Shown here: positions 51,569-59,907 of the stretch, piece after piece | Position numbering within the stretch: the stretch's first letter is position 1 | Layout: each line of letters starts with the position of its first letter | NCBI GenBank assembly: GCA_963922415.1 | Contig: CAWUIP010000004.1 | Coordinates: 14,467 to 78,466, forward strand | DNA: 64,000 bases | Source: Aliishimia sp963922415 | GTDB taxonomy: Bacteria > Pseudomonadota > Alphaproteobacteria > Rhodobacterales > Rhodobacteraceae | Reading direction: 5' to 3' | Translations under genes and position numbers: made by a program | The notes under the pieces: model-generated | Told to the model about the DNA's origin: nothing | Database searches by the model: none | The model's input: the letters and a program-made list of their open reading frames with translations, nothing else

Positions 51569-52402
51569 ATGGCACCGTCCAAGGGCGGCGTGCGAACGCG
51601 CCGCCAAGCTTACGAGGCGCGCGCGCGCCGCCGGGCCGGGCTGATCGCGGCCTCCAGCACGGCGGCGGTGTGCTTGGCGCTCTACCTTCTGGTGCCGCTC
51701 GCGCCAGGTTGGGAGAAGGTACGCGCGGCCTTCTTCAACGGAGAGGTCCTGGCGCAGACCTTTCCGAAGCTCCTTGATGCTTTCCTTCTGAACATCGCGA
51801 TCTTTGCGTGGTCCGCCCCGGCGATTGCGGTTCTGGGCCTTTTGATCGCGCTGGCACGGGGGGCCTCGGCGCCTGCGCTCTTTCCGCTGCGGATCTTTGG
51901 GGCGGCGTTTACGGATGTCTTTCGCGGAGTGCCGGTGATCTTAACCGTCTACCTCATTGGCTTTGGCATCCCCGGCCTGGGCCTGCCGCGCCCTTGGAAC
52001 TCGCCCTATATCTGGGGCTCTCTCGCGCTGATCCTGACCTATTCCGCCTATGTGGCCGAGATCTTTCGAGGGGGCATCGACAGTGTGCACAAAAGCCAAA
52101 AGGCAGCCGCGCTTTCGCTGGGGCTAAGTGAACGGGAGGCGATGCGATACGTCATCCTGCCGCAGGCCCTGCGGCGCGTGGTGCCTGCCCAGATGAACAT
52201 GTTGATCGCGCTACAAAAGGATGTCTCGCTCCTCAGCTTTATCGGCCCAGTGGAGATCTTCCGGCAGGCGGGTGTTTTCAAATCGCTCTTGGCGAATTTC
52301 ACGCCCTATGTCGGTGCGGCGTTGATCTTCCTGGCAGTCACGATCCCCGCAACCCGCTACGCAGACTACCTGATGGCGCGGCAAGCCCGAGAACGCTCAT
52401 GA
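51569..52402 (+). CDS. Amino acid ABC transporter permease
   Basis: A 277-residue HisM/GlnP-type permease. An arginine-rich start is followed by about five to six membrane segments; the EAA loop is EIFRGGIDSVHKSQKAAALSLGLSEREAMRYVILPQALRR. Polar amino acid importers often have two permeases; here only one is encoded, so a homodimer is likely. It overlaps the ATPase gene by four bases. Confidence 0.92.
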   Translation: MAPSKGGVRTRRQAYEARARRRAGLIAASSTAAVCLALYLLVPLAPGWEKVRAAFFNGEVLAQTFPKLLDAFLLNIAIFAWSAPAIAVLGLLIALARGASAPALFPLRIFGAAFTDVFRGVPVILTVYLIGFGIPGLGLPRPWNSPYIWGSLALILTYSAYVAEIFRGGIDSVHKSQKAAALSLGLSEREAMRYVILPQALRRVVPAQMNMLIALQKDVSLLSFIGPVEIFRQAGVFKSLLANFTPYVGAALIFLAVTIPATRYADYLMARQARERS

Positions 52403-53133
52403 CGCCGCGCCTCTCTTTGCAAACGGTGGTCAAAGAGTTCGGGACGACCCGGGTCCTGGATGGCGTTGATCTGGATGTGGCCGAGGGCGAGCTTGTCTGC
52501 CTGATTGGCGCGTCCGGGTCGGGCAAATCCACGCTTTTGCGCTGTGTCAACTTGTTGGAACCGGTGGATGACGGGGTGATCTTGCTGGACGGCGAAGATA
52601 TCTCGGAACCTGGCCTCGACCCGCAGCCGATCCGCCAGCGCATCGGGATTGTGTTCCAAAGCTATAACCTCTTTCCGCATATGACCGCTGCAGAGAACGT
52701 GATGCTGGCCCCACGGCTGCGGCGCGGTCTGACGCGCGCAGCACTGCGTCCCGAAGTGGAGGCCCTGTTTGACCGCTTTGGCCTGAAAGACCGAATGGAG
52801 CATTACCCCGATCAGCTCTCTGGCGGGCAACAGCAGCGTGTGGCCATCGTGCGCGCGCTTGCGATGCAGCCGGATGTGATGCTCTTTGACGAGATCACAT
52901 CTGCGCTGGATCCGCTGTTGGTGGGCGAGGTTTTGGACGTGCTGCGGCAACTCAAAGCCTCTGGCATGACAATGGTTCTGGCCACGCATGAGATGGCCTT
53001 CGCCCGTGAAGCCGCCGACAAGGTCTGCTTTCTCAAAGACGGGCGCATCTGGGAATCTGGTGCGCCCGAGCAGATCTTTGGCGCGGCAAAAGAGCCGGAA
53101 ACGCGGGCTTTCCTGCAGCGCGCCTTAGCATAA
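52399..53133 (+). CDS. Amino acid ABC transporter ATP-binding protein
   Basis: A 244-residue ABC ATPase. Walker A is GASGSGKST (about residues 38-46), the Q-loop is in IVFQSYNLFPHMTAAENV, the signature is LSGGQQQRVAIVRALAM, Walker B is VMLFDEITSALDP, and the switch histidine follows in LATHEMAFA. The GlnQ/HisP-type sequence matches the amino acid importer genes upstream. Confidence 0.95.
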   Translation: MTPRLSLQTVVKEFGTTRVLDGVDLDVAEGELVCLIGASGSGKSTLLRCVNLLEPVDDGVILLDGEDISEPGLDPQPIRQRIGIVFQSYNLFPHMTAAENVMLAPRLRRGLTRAALRPEVEALFDRFGLKDRMEHYPDQLSGGQQQRVAIVRALAMQPDVMLFDEITSALDPLLVGEVLDVLRQLKASGMTMVLATHEMAFAREAADKVCFLKDGRIWESGAPEQIFGAAKEPETRAFLQRALA

Positions 53134-53269
53134 GACTTCCGGCCCCGCTGATCTTTTGGGCGCACACCCAGCGCGCGGACCTCACCACTTTACGCATCGC
53201 GCATTTGCCGCCAAACTCTGCGACGGTTCGCGGACGACCACCTGCGCCAAAAACACAAAGGACAAGCCC

Positions 53270-54397
53270 ATGAAGGACGCCGTCGACGAACTCCGCGAGA
53301 ACGTGGCCGTACCGTTTGAGCGCGCCCGCGCCATGCCGCCGTCGGTCTACACGTCGGATGCGTTTTTGCAGGAAGAACTGGACAAGATCTTTGCCAAGGA
53401 TTGGTTCTGCGTGGGCCGCGCGGATGCGCTGGCCAATCCAGGCGACTACACAACGCTGGACCTGGCAGGCCAGCCTATCTTGGTGGTCCGCGACGGGGAT
53501 GGGGCGCTGTCGGCCATGTCGAATGTCTGCCTGCACCGTATGTCCACGCTTTTGGAGGGGCGCGGCACCGCGCGCAGCATCGTCTGCCCGTACCATGCCT
53601 GGACCTATAACCTGGATGGCTCATTGCGCGGGGCGCCTGCGATGACGCAGAACGCGGGCTTCTGTAAGGACGACTACAAGCTGCCCAAGGTGCGCTGCGA
53701 AGAGTGGCTGGGTTGGGTCTTTGTCACGCTGAACCCCGACGCGCCGCAGGTGGCGACGCAGCTTGCCACGCTGGAAGACATGATCGCCGACTTTGACATG
53801 GTCAACTATACCGAGACTTTCTACGAGACCCATATTTGGAACACGAATTGGAAGGTTCTGGCGGAAAACTTCATGGAAAGTTACCACTTGCCAGTCTGCC
53901 ATGCGGGCACAATCGGTGGGCTGTCCAAGCTGGAGGAGATGGTCTGCCCACCTGGCGAAGCAGCGTTCAACTACCATACCATCCTGAAAGATAACACGCT
54001 GCAGATTGCGACGGCGCATCCCAACAACACTCGGATTGTCGGCGACCGGCGGCGGATGACCTACCTGATCGCGATCTATCCCGGCCTGATGATCACACTG
54101 ACGCCGGGCTATTTCTGGTATCTCAGCCTGCATCCCAACGGAGTGGGCCAAGTGCGCATCGGTTTTGGCGGAGGTATGTCCAAGGACTATGTGGATGATC
54201 CCGATGCACAGTCGAACTTCGCAAAGCTCAAGGCACTCTTGGACGACGTGAATGTCGAAGACAAAGGCTGCACCGAAAAGGTCTATCGTGGCCTTATGTC
54301 CAATGCCGCCGCGCCAGGCCACCTGTCGCATTTAGAGCGACCGAACTACGACTTTGCACACTATATCAACGCACGCGTTCAGCGGACGGGTGCTTAG
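53270..54397 (+). CDS. Rieske-type ring-hydroxylating / demethylating oxygenase, alpha subunit
   Basis: A 375-residue oxygenase. The Rieske [2Fe-2S] site is C87-L-H89 and C106-P-Y-H109. The mononuclear iron site lies in NWKVLAENFMESYHLPVCH (H206, H211 and a later Asp). Sequence is close to enzymes that demethylate quaternary amines such as stachydrine, carnitine or choline relatives, rather than classic aromatic dioxygenases. Neither a reductase nor a ferredoxin gene is next to it, so electrons must come from elsewhere. It starts 136 bases after the ABC ATPase gene, with AAAGGA before the ATG at 53270, and may be the first catabolic step after uptake. Confidence 0.86.
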   Translation: MKDAVDELRENVAVPFERARAMPPSVYTSDAFLQEELDKIFAKDWFCVGRADALANPGDYTTLDLAGQPILVVRDGDGALSAMSNVCLHRMSTLLEGRGTARSIVCPYHAWTYNLDGSLRGAPAMTQNAGFCKDDYKLPKVRCEEWLGWVFVTLNPDAPQVATQLATLEDMIADFDMVNYTETFYETHIWNTNWKVLAENFMESYHLPVCHAGTIGGLSKLEEMVCPPGEAAFNYHTILKDNTLQIATAHPNNTRIVGDRRRMTYLIAIYPGLMITLTPGYFWYLSLHPNGVGQVRIGFGGGMSKDYVDDPDAQSNFAKLKALLDDVNVEDKGCTEKVYRGLMSNAAAPGHLSHLERPNYDFAHYINARVQRTGA

Positions 54398-54573
54398 GAT
54401 CGGACTGTGGCACAGCCCTGGATGTGCGAGTTCACCGCGCCCTTCGGGTTCAGTGGATTTTGCCCCTGGCTGCAGATCAAAGGCTTGAAACAGATCCACT
54501 ATTCCTGCGGCTTTGATATTTGTCAGAAACAAAATCTACTGAACTGGCAATGGGGAATGAATGGGTTCTGCCC

Positions 54574-55305
54574 CTATGCTTGGTCTTTGGGAAGGTCTTT
54601 GGAAGACTGAACTGCGAAGTGAGTCATGCCAGCAAAGCGCGTGTACTCACTTTTGGCCAGGAGCAGGTAAGGCAGTTCCTGTTTCAAGCGGCTCAATTGT
54701 TGATCTGCTACTGCGTCAAACGCTGCGGCGGCCTTTGGTGTCGGCCATGCAATCAGGTATCCCAAAGTGATGTGAAAAATGTAGTCGTCGTGTCCTGGGC
54801 GGTGCGCGAGGCCCGTCGCCGCCGCAAGCCGATCTCTGTAGGCACGCAGAGCCTTGTTCGTGTCTGGTGTCGATGGCGACAAGCTGACGCCCAACGCGTC
54901 AGAGCTAAGTCCTCTCATTGCATCCGGACACATCGTTATGGCTGTCTCGGGGACGGCCGTTTCGTGAAACCCGGTGGCCATATGCGCGTCAGCTTCATTG
55001 CGAGACGCATCGAAGGGCAACGTCCGCGGCCAATGTGCAGCGTCCCGCTCTGCGTAAAGAAGACCATTGAAGAGTGTGCAGTGCAGCGACGATTTGGGCA
55101 GCCAAGCAAAGCACGCGCCCGCTTCTGTTGCCGCCAAGGCTGACTGTGCGGCGGTCAAAGCCTGCAGCGCGGCGGTATCATAGATATGTGCGATAACCGT
55201 GTTTCCGGGGCAGGAAACTTCGCCACCAGAGCCGTCAAAACGGCGGTCCAAAAAGCGCGGGGCGCCGTTGATTGCGGCTGTCGCGACACGGGCAGCTAGG
55301 CTCAC
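54574..55305 (-). CDS. DUF1868 family 2H-phosphoesterase-like protein
   Basis: A 243-residue protein with the two HxT motifs of the 2H phosphoesterase (LigT-like) fold, H75-C-T77 in SLHCTLFNG and H178-I-T180 in IFHITLGY. Such enzymes open cyclic phosphates or cleave 2'-5' phosphodiester bonds. The GTG start overlaps the ugpC stop codon (GTGA), so it is the fifth gene of the ugp operon and translated with it. A role in processing a cyclic glycerol phosphate or glycerophosphodiester is an attractive but untested idea. Confidence 0.8.
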   Translation of the reverse strand: MSLAARVATAAINGAPRFLDRRFDGSGGEVSCPGNTVIAHIYDTAALQALTAAQSALAATEAGACFAWLPKSSLHCTLFNGLLYAERDAAHWPRTLPFDASRNEADAHMATGFHETAVPETAITMCPDAMRGLSSDALGVSLSPSTPDTNKALRAYRDRLAAATGLAHRPGHDDYIFHITLGYLIAWPTPKAAAAFDAVADQQLSRLKQELPYLLLAKSEYTRFAGMTHFAVQSSKDLPKDQA

Positions 55306-56345
55306 CGCGCTTTGCCCGTGGTTGGATCAAAGAGCCGCATATCCTCCGGCGACACGACCGCCTTCAAGCCCTCTTGCATTTCACCTGGCAGAAGCGACGA
55401 GTTGATCGTCAGCGTTTCCGCGCCGGTCCGGGCGTGGATGAGACGGTTCGCACCAAGATCCTCGACTGTGTCGAGATCCAAAGGCAGCCCTGTGCCATTG
55501 GTGGACAGTGAAATATGCTCGGGCCGGATCCCTATCGTATGTGACCCGTCAGGAAGGCCCGACGCGGGCAGCGTTGCATCCCCGATCTTGATTTCACCGT
55601 TCGCGACCACGCCTGGTACTAGGTTCATCGGGGGCGAGCCAATGAAGTTTGCGACAAAGGTGGATGCGGGATTTGTGTAAACCTCGTTGGGGGTCCCAAT
55701 CTGCTCCACCTCGCCAGCATTCAACACGACGATCCGGTCGGCGAGTGTCATCGCTTCGACCTGATCGTGGGTCACGTAGATCGCTGCCACGTTCAGTCGA
55801 CGTTGTAGGCGCTTGATTTCCAGCCGCATTTGGTTGCGCAGCTTTGCGTCGAGGTTCGACAGCGGCTCGTCAAAGAGAAAGATTGCAGGATCGCGAACAA
55901 TCGCGCGCCCCATCGCGACACGCTGCCGTTGACCGCCGGAAAGCTGCGAAGGCTTGCGGTCAAGGAAGTCGGCAATTTGCAAAAGGGCCGCGGCCTCTTG
56001 CACTTTGCTTTCGATGACATCCTTCGCGGTGCCTCGGTTTTTGAGGCCATAGGCCAAGTTTCCCCGCACGCTCATATGCGGGTAGAGTGCATAGTTCTGG
56101 AACACCATGGCAATGTTGCGGTCGGCGGGCTCCATGTCATTGACGACTTTGCCTGCCAGCTCGATGTCACCCTCAGTCACCTCTTCGAGCCCCGCAACCA
56201 TGCGCAACAGCGTGGACTTGCCGCAGCCTGACGGACCCACGAAGACGACCAGTTCGCCGTCTTCCACATCGACCGACACACCTTTTACCGCCAAGGCTCC
56301 GTTGGGGTAGCGTTTGACCGCATTGCGAATAGAGAGCGTTGTCAT
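55302..56345 (-). CDS. ugpC: sn-glycerol-3-phosphate ABC transporter ATP-binding protein
   Basis: A 347-residue ABC ATPase of the sugar-import type. Walker A GPSGCGKST, signature LSGGQRQRVAMGRAIV, Walker B FLFDEPLSNLDA and a C-terminal TOBE-like regulatory domain (GIRPEHISLS) are present. It energises uptake of glycerol-3-phosphate with UgpA and UgpE. It overlaps ugpE by four bases and the DUF1868 gene by four bases. A long in-frame extension upstream of 56345 lies in ugpE and is rejected. Confidence 0.94.
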   Translation of the reverse strand: MTTLSIRNAVKRYPNGALAVKGVSVDVEDGELVVFVGPSGCGKSTLLRMVAGLEEVTEGDIELAGKVVNDMEPADRNIAMVFQNYALYPHMSVRGNLAYGLKNRGTAKDVIESKVQEAAALLQIADFLDRKPSQLSGGQRQRVAMGRAIVRDPAIFLFDEPLSNLDAKLRNQMRLEIKRLQRRLNVAAIYVTHDQVEAMTLADRIVVLNAGEVEQIGTPNEVYTNPASTFVANFIGSPPMNLVPGVVANGEIKIGDATLPASGLPDGSHTIGIRPEHISLSTNGTGLPLDLDTVEDLGANRLIHARTGAETLTINSSLLPGEMQEGLKAVVSPEDMRLFDPTTGKAR

Positions 56346-57184
56346 TTTTCTTGCTCCACGAGACCTTTGATGAACATGCGCTGGAAGATCACGATGATCA
56401 GCGCGGGGGGCAGCATGGCAAGAACGGCCATGGCCATAGCTTCGTTGTAGTCTGGGATGTTCGATCCGATGTAGACCTGCATCACCTGCCGGATGCCGCG
56501 TACCAGCGTGAAATAGCTTTCCTCGGTCGTCATCAGCGTGGGCCACAGGTACTGGTTCCAGCCGACCACGAACATAATGATGAAGATCGCAGCGATCATC
56601 GTGCGCGACAGCGGCACAAGGATATCCCAGAAAAATCGGACCGGCCCCGCCCCGTCGATCCGCGCCGCTTCTATCAATTCATCGGGGATGGAGCGGAAGA
56701 ACTGCCGGAAGAAGAACGTACCCGTGGCAGATGCAATCAGCGGTAAGATCAAACCTGTGTAGGAATTGAGCATACCCAGCCCTTGTACCACTTCGTAGGA
56801 CGGAAGGATCCGCACCTCTAGCGGCAACAGCAGCGTCACGAAGATGAGCCAAAAGCAAAAGTTTGCGAGCGGGAAGCGGAAGTACACGATCGCGTAGGCT
56901 GCGAGCATAGAGATCACGATTTTCCCAATAGCGAACCCGATCCCCAAAATCATCGAGTTCTGCGTCATCAGAAGCCCTGTGATTTCTTGCGTAAAGCCAC
57001 CCTTTGCGGTGAGCACATTCGTGTAAGTTTCCGTAAAGTTGCCGCCCCAGCCCAAAAGCAGGCCCTCTCGGTGGATAACTTCGGCTTCATAGGACGATGT
57101 GGTGATGGTCACGACCAAAGGTCCCATCATCAAGAAAACCCCGATGAGCAGGACGATATGGTCGTAAGGACGCGTGCGTTTCAT
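56342..57184 (-). CDS. ugpE: sn-glycerol-3-phosphate ABC transporter permease UgpE
   Basis: A 280-residue inner-membrane permease with about six helices (HIVLLIGVFLMMGPLVVTITTS at the start). The EAA loop is seen in IPDELIEAARIDGAGPVRFFWDILVPLSR. It pairs with UgpA to form the transmembrane channel. The start ATG at 57184 lies 15 bases downstream of the ugpA stop codon (57199); an in-frame opening at 57502 is inside ugpA. Confidence 0.94.
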   Translation of the reverse strand: MKRTRPYDHIVLLIGVFLMMGPLVVTITTSSYEAEVIHREGLLLGWGGNFTETYTNVLTAKGGFTQEITGLLMTQNSMILGIGFAIGKIVISMLAAYAIVYFRFPLANFCFWLIFVTLLLPLEVRILPSYEVVQGLGMLNSYTGLILPLIASATGTFFFRQFFRSIPDELIEAARIDGAGPVRFFWDILVPLSRTMIAAIFIIMFVVGWNQYLWPTLMTTEESYFTLVRGIRQVMQVYIGSNIPDYNEAMAMAVLAMLPPALIIVIFQRMFIKGLVEQEK

Positions 57185-57198
57185 GGCGAAAGTCTTTC

Positions 57199-58080
57199 TT
57201 AGCTGTAGTGCACGCGACGCTCGATAAAGCGGAATTGCACGATGGTAAGCACCAGAACGAGGATCATCAGGATCACCGATTGTGCGGAGGACCCGCCCAC
57301 ATCGAGCCCGCGGAAGCCGTCCTGATACACTCGATAAACCAAGGTAATCGGATTGTTCCCAGGTTCGCCCTTTACCATCAGGTCGATGATCCCGAAGGTT
57401 TCGAAGAAGGCATAGGTGATGTTCAAGATAAGCAGAAAAAACGACGTCGGCGCCAAGAGTGGAAAGACGATGGTCCAAAACCGCCGCGTTTCGGATTTGC
57501 AATCGATGGCGGCCGCCTCACGCAAGCTGTTGGGGATCGATTGTAAGCCTGAGAGGAAGAAGATGAAGTTATACGGGATCTGTTTCCAGGTCGCAGTCAC
57601 CGTCATAGCGAAGGCGGTGTCCCAGTACGAAACGCCCACACGCATGTCCCAACCGAATAGGGCCGCGAAATCGACCAACGGCCCGATGTGTTGGTCAAAC
57701 AGCATCAAGGCAATCAAACCGGCAACGGGCGGCGCGATGGCGTAAACCCACATCAACAAAGTCTTGTAGGTGTTGTTGCCGCGCAAAACTTGGTCGGCCG
57801 AGACCGCAAACCAAAGCCCCAGCGCCAGCGAAAAGAACGCAACACAGACGGTGAACCAGAAGGTGAAGACCGCCGTTCGGATGTAGTCGGACCGCGTGAT
57901 GGCTTCGGTGTAATTGTCCAGCCCAACAAAGGTCGCGTTCCCAAAAAACGGGTCTTCGATGTAAAAACTTGACTTGATAGCTTCGAAGGCAGGCCAGAAA
58001 AAGAATATGGCAATGATAATTAACTGTGGCGCCAAGAGCAGGTATGGCAACCACGGATTGGTAAAGACAGACTTCTTCAT
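57199..58080 (-). CDS. ugpA: sn-glycerol-3-phosphate ABC transporter permease UgpA
   Basis: A 293-residue permease with about six membrane helices and a start that resembles UgpA (FTNPWLPYLLLAPQLIIIAIFFFWPAFEAIKSSF). The EAA region is in IPNSLREAAAIDCKSETRRFWTIVFPLLAPTSF. It lies after a terminator-like hairpin that follows ugpB, so it is probably expressed at a lower level than the binding protein. Confidence 0.94.
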   Translation of the reverse strand: MKKSVFTNPWLPYLLLAPQLIIIAIFFFWPAFEAIKSSFYIEDPFFGNATFVGLDNYTEAITRSDYIRTAVFTFWFTVCVAFFSLALGLWFAVSADQVLRGNNTYKTLLMWVYAIAPPVAGLIALMLFDQHIGPLVDFAALFGWDMRVGVSYWDTAFAMTVTATWKQIPYNFIFFLSGLQSIPNSLREAAAIDCKSETRRFWTIVFPLLAPTSFFLLILNITYAFFETFGIIDLMVKGEPGNNPITLVYRVYQDGFRGLDVGGSSAQSVILMILVLVLTIVQFRFIERRVHYS

Positions 58081-58098
58081 GTGCCCTCCGGCCGTCCG

Positions 58099-58127
58099 GA
58101 AAAAAGGGGCGCGATGGGCGCCCCTTT
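58099..58127 (-). terminator. Attenuator-like terminator between ugpB and ugpA
   Basis: On the minus strand a perfect 10-bp stem (58103-58112 with 58118-58127, sequence AAAGGGGCGC/GCGCCCCTTT) is followed by a run of T. It lies 15 bases after the ugpB stop codon, so partial termination would raise the ratio of binding protein to permease. Confidence 0.8.
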
Positions 58128-58142
58128 CAGTAGATCAAATTA

Positions 58143-59441
58143 TTAGCCAGCCGTTTTGGCGAAGCGCTCCAGAAGTTGATTGCCTTCTTTTTCAATCACT
58201 TCGAAAGCTTCTTCGACGGTGGTTTCGCCAGCCATGATGCGACCGTATTCACGGTTCATCACGTCACGGATCTGCACATAAAAGCCCAGGCGGTAGCCTT
58301 TGGACCAATCACCCGATGGCAGTGTCAGCTGTGTAATGCCAACTTCGGCCTGCGGTGTGGTTTCGTACCAGCCTTCTGCCTTTGCGAGGTCGTAAGCAGC
58401 GTTGGTGATCGGCACATAACCTGTTTCACGGTGCCAGTAGAACTGAGGCTCGGCCGATGTCAGGAAGCGGAAGAACTCGGCTGTCGCCTTGTCTTCTGGT
58501 CCTTCGTGCCCCGTCAGGGCCCACAGAGCAGCACCACCGATGAAGGTGTTTGTTGGCTCTGTTGTGACGCTTTCCCAGTAAGGCAGATACGTTGCGGAGA
58601 ATTCGAATTCCGCTGTGCGCGTCAGGCCGCCGAACGATGCCGAGGAGCCCATCCACATTGCCACTTCACCAGTTTCAAACGGCTTTTGGTTGTCGCTCCA
58701 ACCTGCACCGTAGTAGCCGAAGAGGCCTTCATCGACCCAACCCTTCACGGCTGTGAAGTGCGCTTTCAGCGCGTCGTTGTTGACCAGAAGCTGTGGAACA
58801 CCGTCGCCATATCCGTTGTCTTCAGTTGCAAACGGAAGGTTGTGGCGGCTGTGGAAGTTCTCGGTGAAGATCCAAGGCAGGTGCGACTGAGCAGCAGGCA
58901 CGTAACCGGCTTCTTTCAGTGCAGGTGCTGTCACCGACTGGAACTCTTCCCATGTCTTCGGAGGCGTTACGCCTGCCTTCTCCAGCGCTTCTACGTTGTA
59001 GTAGAGGATCGGCGTGGAGGAGTTGAACGGCATGCCAACCATCTTGCCGGTCTCGTCCGCATAGAAGTAGCGGATGCCGGAGATGTAGTCGTTGATGTCG
59101 AAGGGAACGTCGTTCGCTTTCAAGAGATCTTCAACTGGGATAACCGCGCCAGGTGCGCCCATCAGCGTGGCGGCGCCAGCTTCAAAGACCTGAACGATGT
59201 TAGGCTGCTCGCCCGCGCGGAACGCCGCGATGGTCGCTGTCAGCGTTTCTTCGTAGTTCCCTTTGTAGGTCGGAACAACTTCGTACTCGGACTGGCTGTC
59301 GTTGAACTGGACAGCGATGTCGTTCACGACTTCGCCCAAACGGCCGCCCATCGCGTGCCACCATTCAATTTTCACCGGCTCCGCAACTGCAGAAACGGCG
59401 CTCAGCGCAAACGCGCTGACCATCAGAGTTAGGTTTTTCAT
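58143..59441 (-). CDS. ugpB: sn-glycerol-3-phosphate-binding protein UgpB
   Basis: A 432-residue periplasmic receptor with a signal peptide ending near residue 20 (AVAE) and UgpB-like sequence: PVKIEWWHAMGGRLGEVVNDIAVQFNDSQSEYEVVPTYKGNYEETLTA, and the tryptophan-rich region of the glycerol-3-phosphate site near WMGSSASFGGL. It captures glycerol-3-phosphate or glycerophosphodiesters and hands them to UgpAEC. AAGGGGG lies before the ATG. A candidate Pho-box array upstream suggests induction by phosphate starvation. Confidence 0.95.
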   Translation of the reverse strand: MKNLTLMVSAFALSAVSAVAEPVKIEWWHAMGGRLGEVVNDIAVQFNDSQSEYEVVPTYKGNYEETLTATIAAFRAGEQPNIVQVFEAGAATLMGAPGAVIPVEDLLKANDVPFDINDYISGIRYFYADETGKMVGMPFNSSTPILYYNVEALEKAGVTPPKTWEEFQSVTAPALKEAGYVPAAQSHLPWIFTENFHSRHNLPFATEDNGYGDGVPQLLVNNDALKAHFTAVKGWVDEGLFGYYGAGWSDNQKPFETGEVAMWMGSSASFGGLTRTAEFEFSATYLPYWESVTTEPTNTFIGGAALWALTGHEGPEDKATAEFFRFLTSAEPQFYWHRETGYVPITNAAYDLAKAEGWYETTPQAEVGITQLTLPSGDWSKGYRLGFYVQIRDVMNREYGRIMAGETTVEEAFEVIEKEGNQLLERFAKTAG

Positions 59442-59907
59442 GGATGCCCCCTTGAAGGATTATGCGTACCCGGTGTGCGCGTGCAGCATGACCGTAAGGA
59501 GTCAGTTTCATTACAGCTTTGTAAAACTGGTGCATCGCCTGTGGATAACACGCAGGAGTTGTAGATCCCGCCCATCACGCCGACCCAGCCCCCTAATCCG
59601 GGCCGTTCAGGTGTCGGATCCGTTCCCGTTTCTTTTTGTTGGTTGGATTGCAGTCAAGGCGAGCTGAGCGGAACTCTTGCGTGCCTCGATGTCAGGTTGC
59701 ATCACCCCATAGGCTCACCCGAGACCCGAAGTGTCGGCGGTTTTGTTCGCATTTTGCAAAAACAAGTTGCGTCACAAAGTGCCCTTCTGCCACTATCCCA
59801 ACATTTAATCGGGTCGGGTGAAGATTTTCGACCGTTCATAGTCTGAATTTTGTGTTGGATAATAGATCTTTGCCCTCCCGCCAACCGGTTTGCTGTTTGG
59901 GGGTAAC
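59442..59907. other. Divergent gap between ugpB and the giant repeat gene
   Basis: A 466-base stretch without a convincing gene. Its left end holds the ribosome binding site, a possible -10 (CATAAT, minus strand, 59459-59464) and three Pho-box-like units of ugpB. Its right end holds GGATAATAG near 59858, a possible -10 area, and GGGGG just before the ATG of the repeat protein. Short frames in this gap look random. Confidence 0.5.
59488..59516 (-). promoter_or_regulatory. Candidate Pho-box array in front of ugpB
   Basis: On the minus strand CTGTAAT (59510-59516), CTGACTC (59499-59505) and CGGTCAT (59488-59494) follow each other every 11 bases, the spacing of PhoB-binding repeats. Matches to CTGTCAT are 6, 4 and 6 of 7 positions. 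The array ends 46 bases before the ugpB start. Confidence 0.55.

Noticed and set aside
58176..59432. 418-codon open frame opposite ugpB
   Set aside because: It is antisense to the clear ugpB gene. The product is rich in Cys, Arg and His, without domain features; long shadow frames are common in GC-rich genes.
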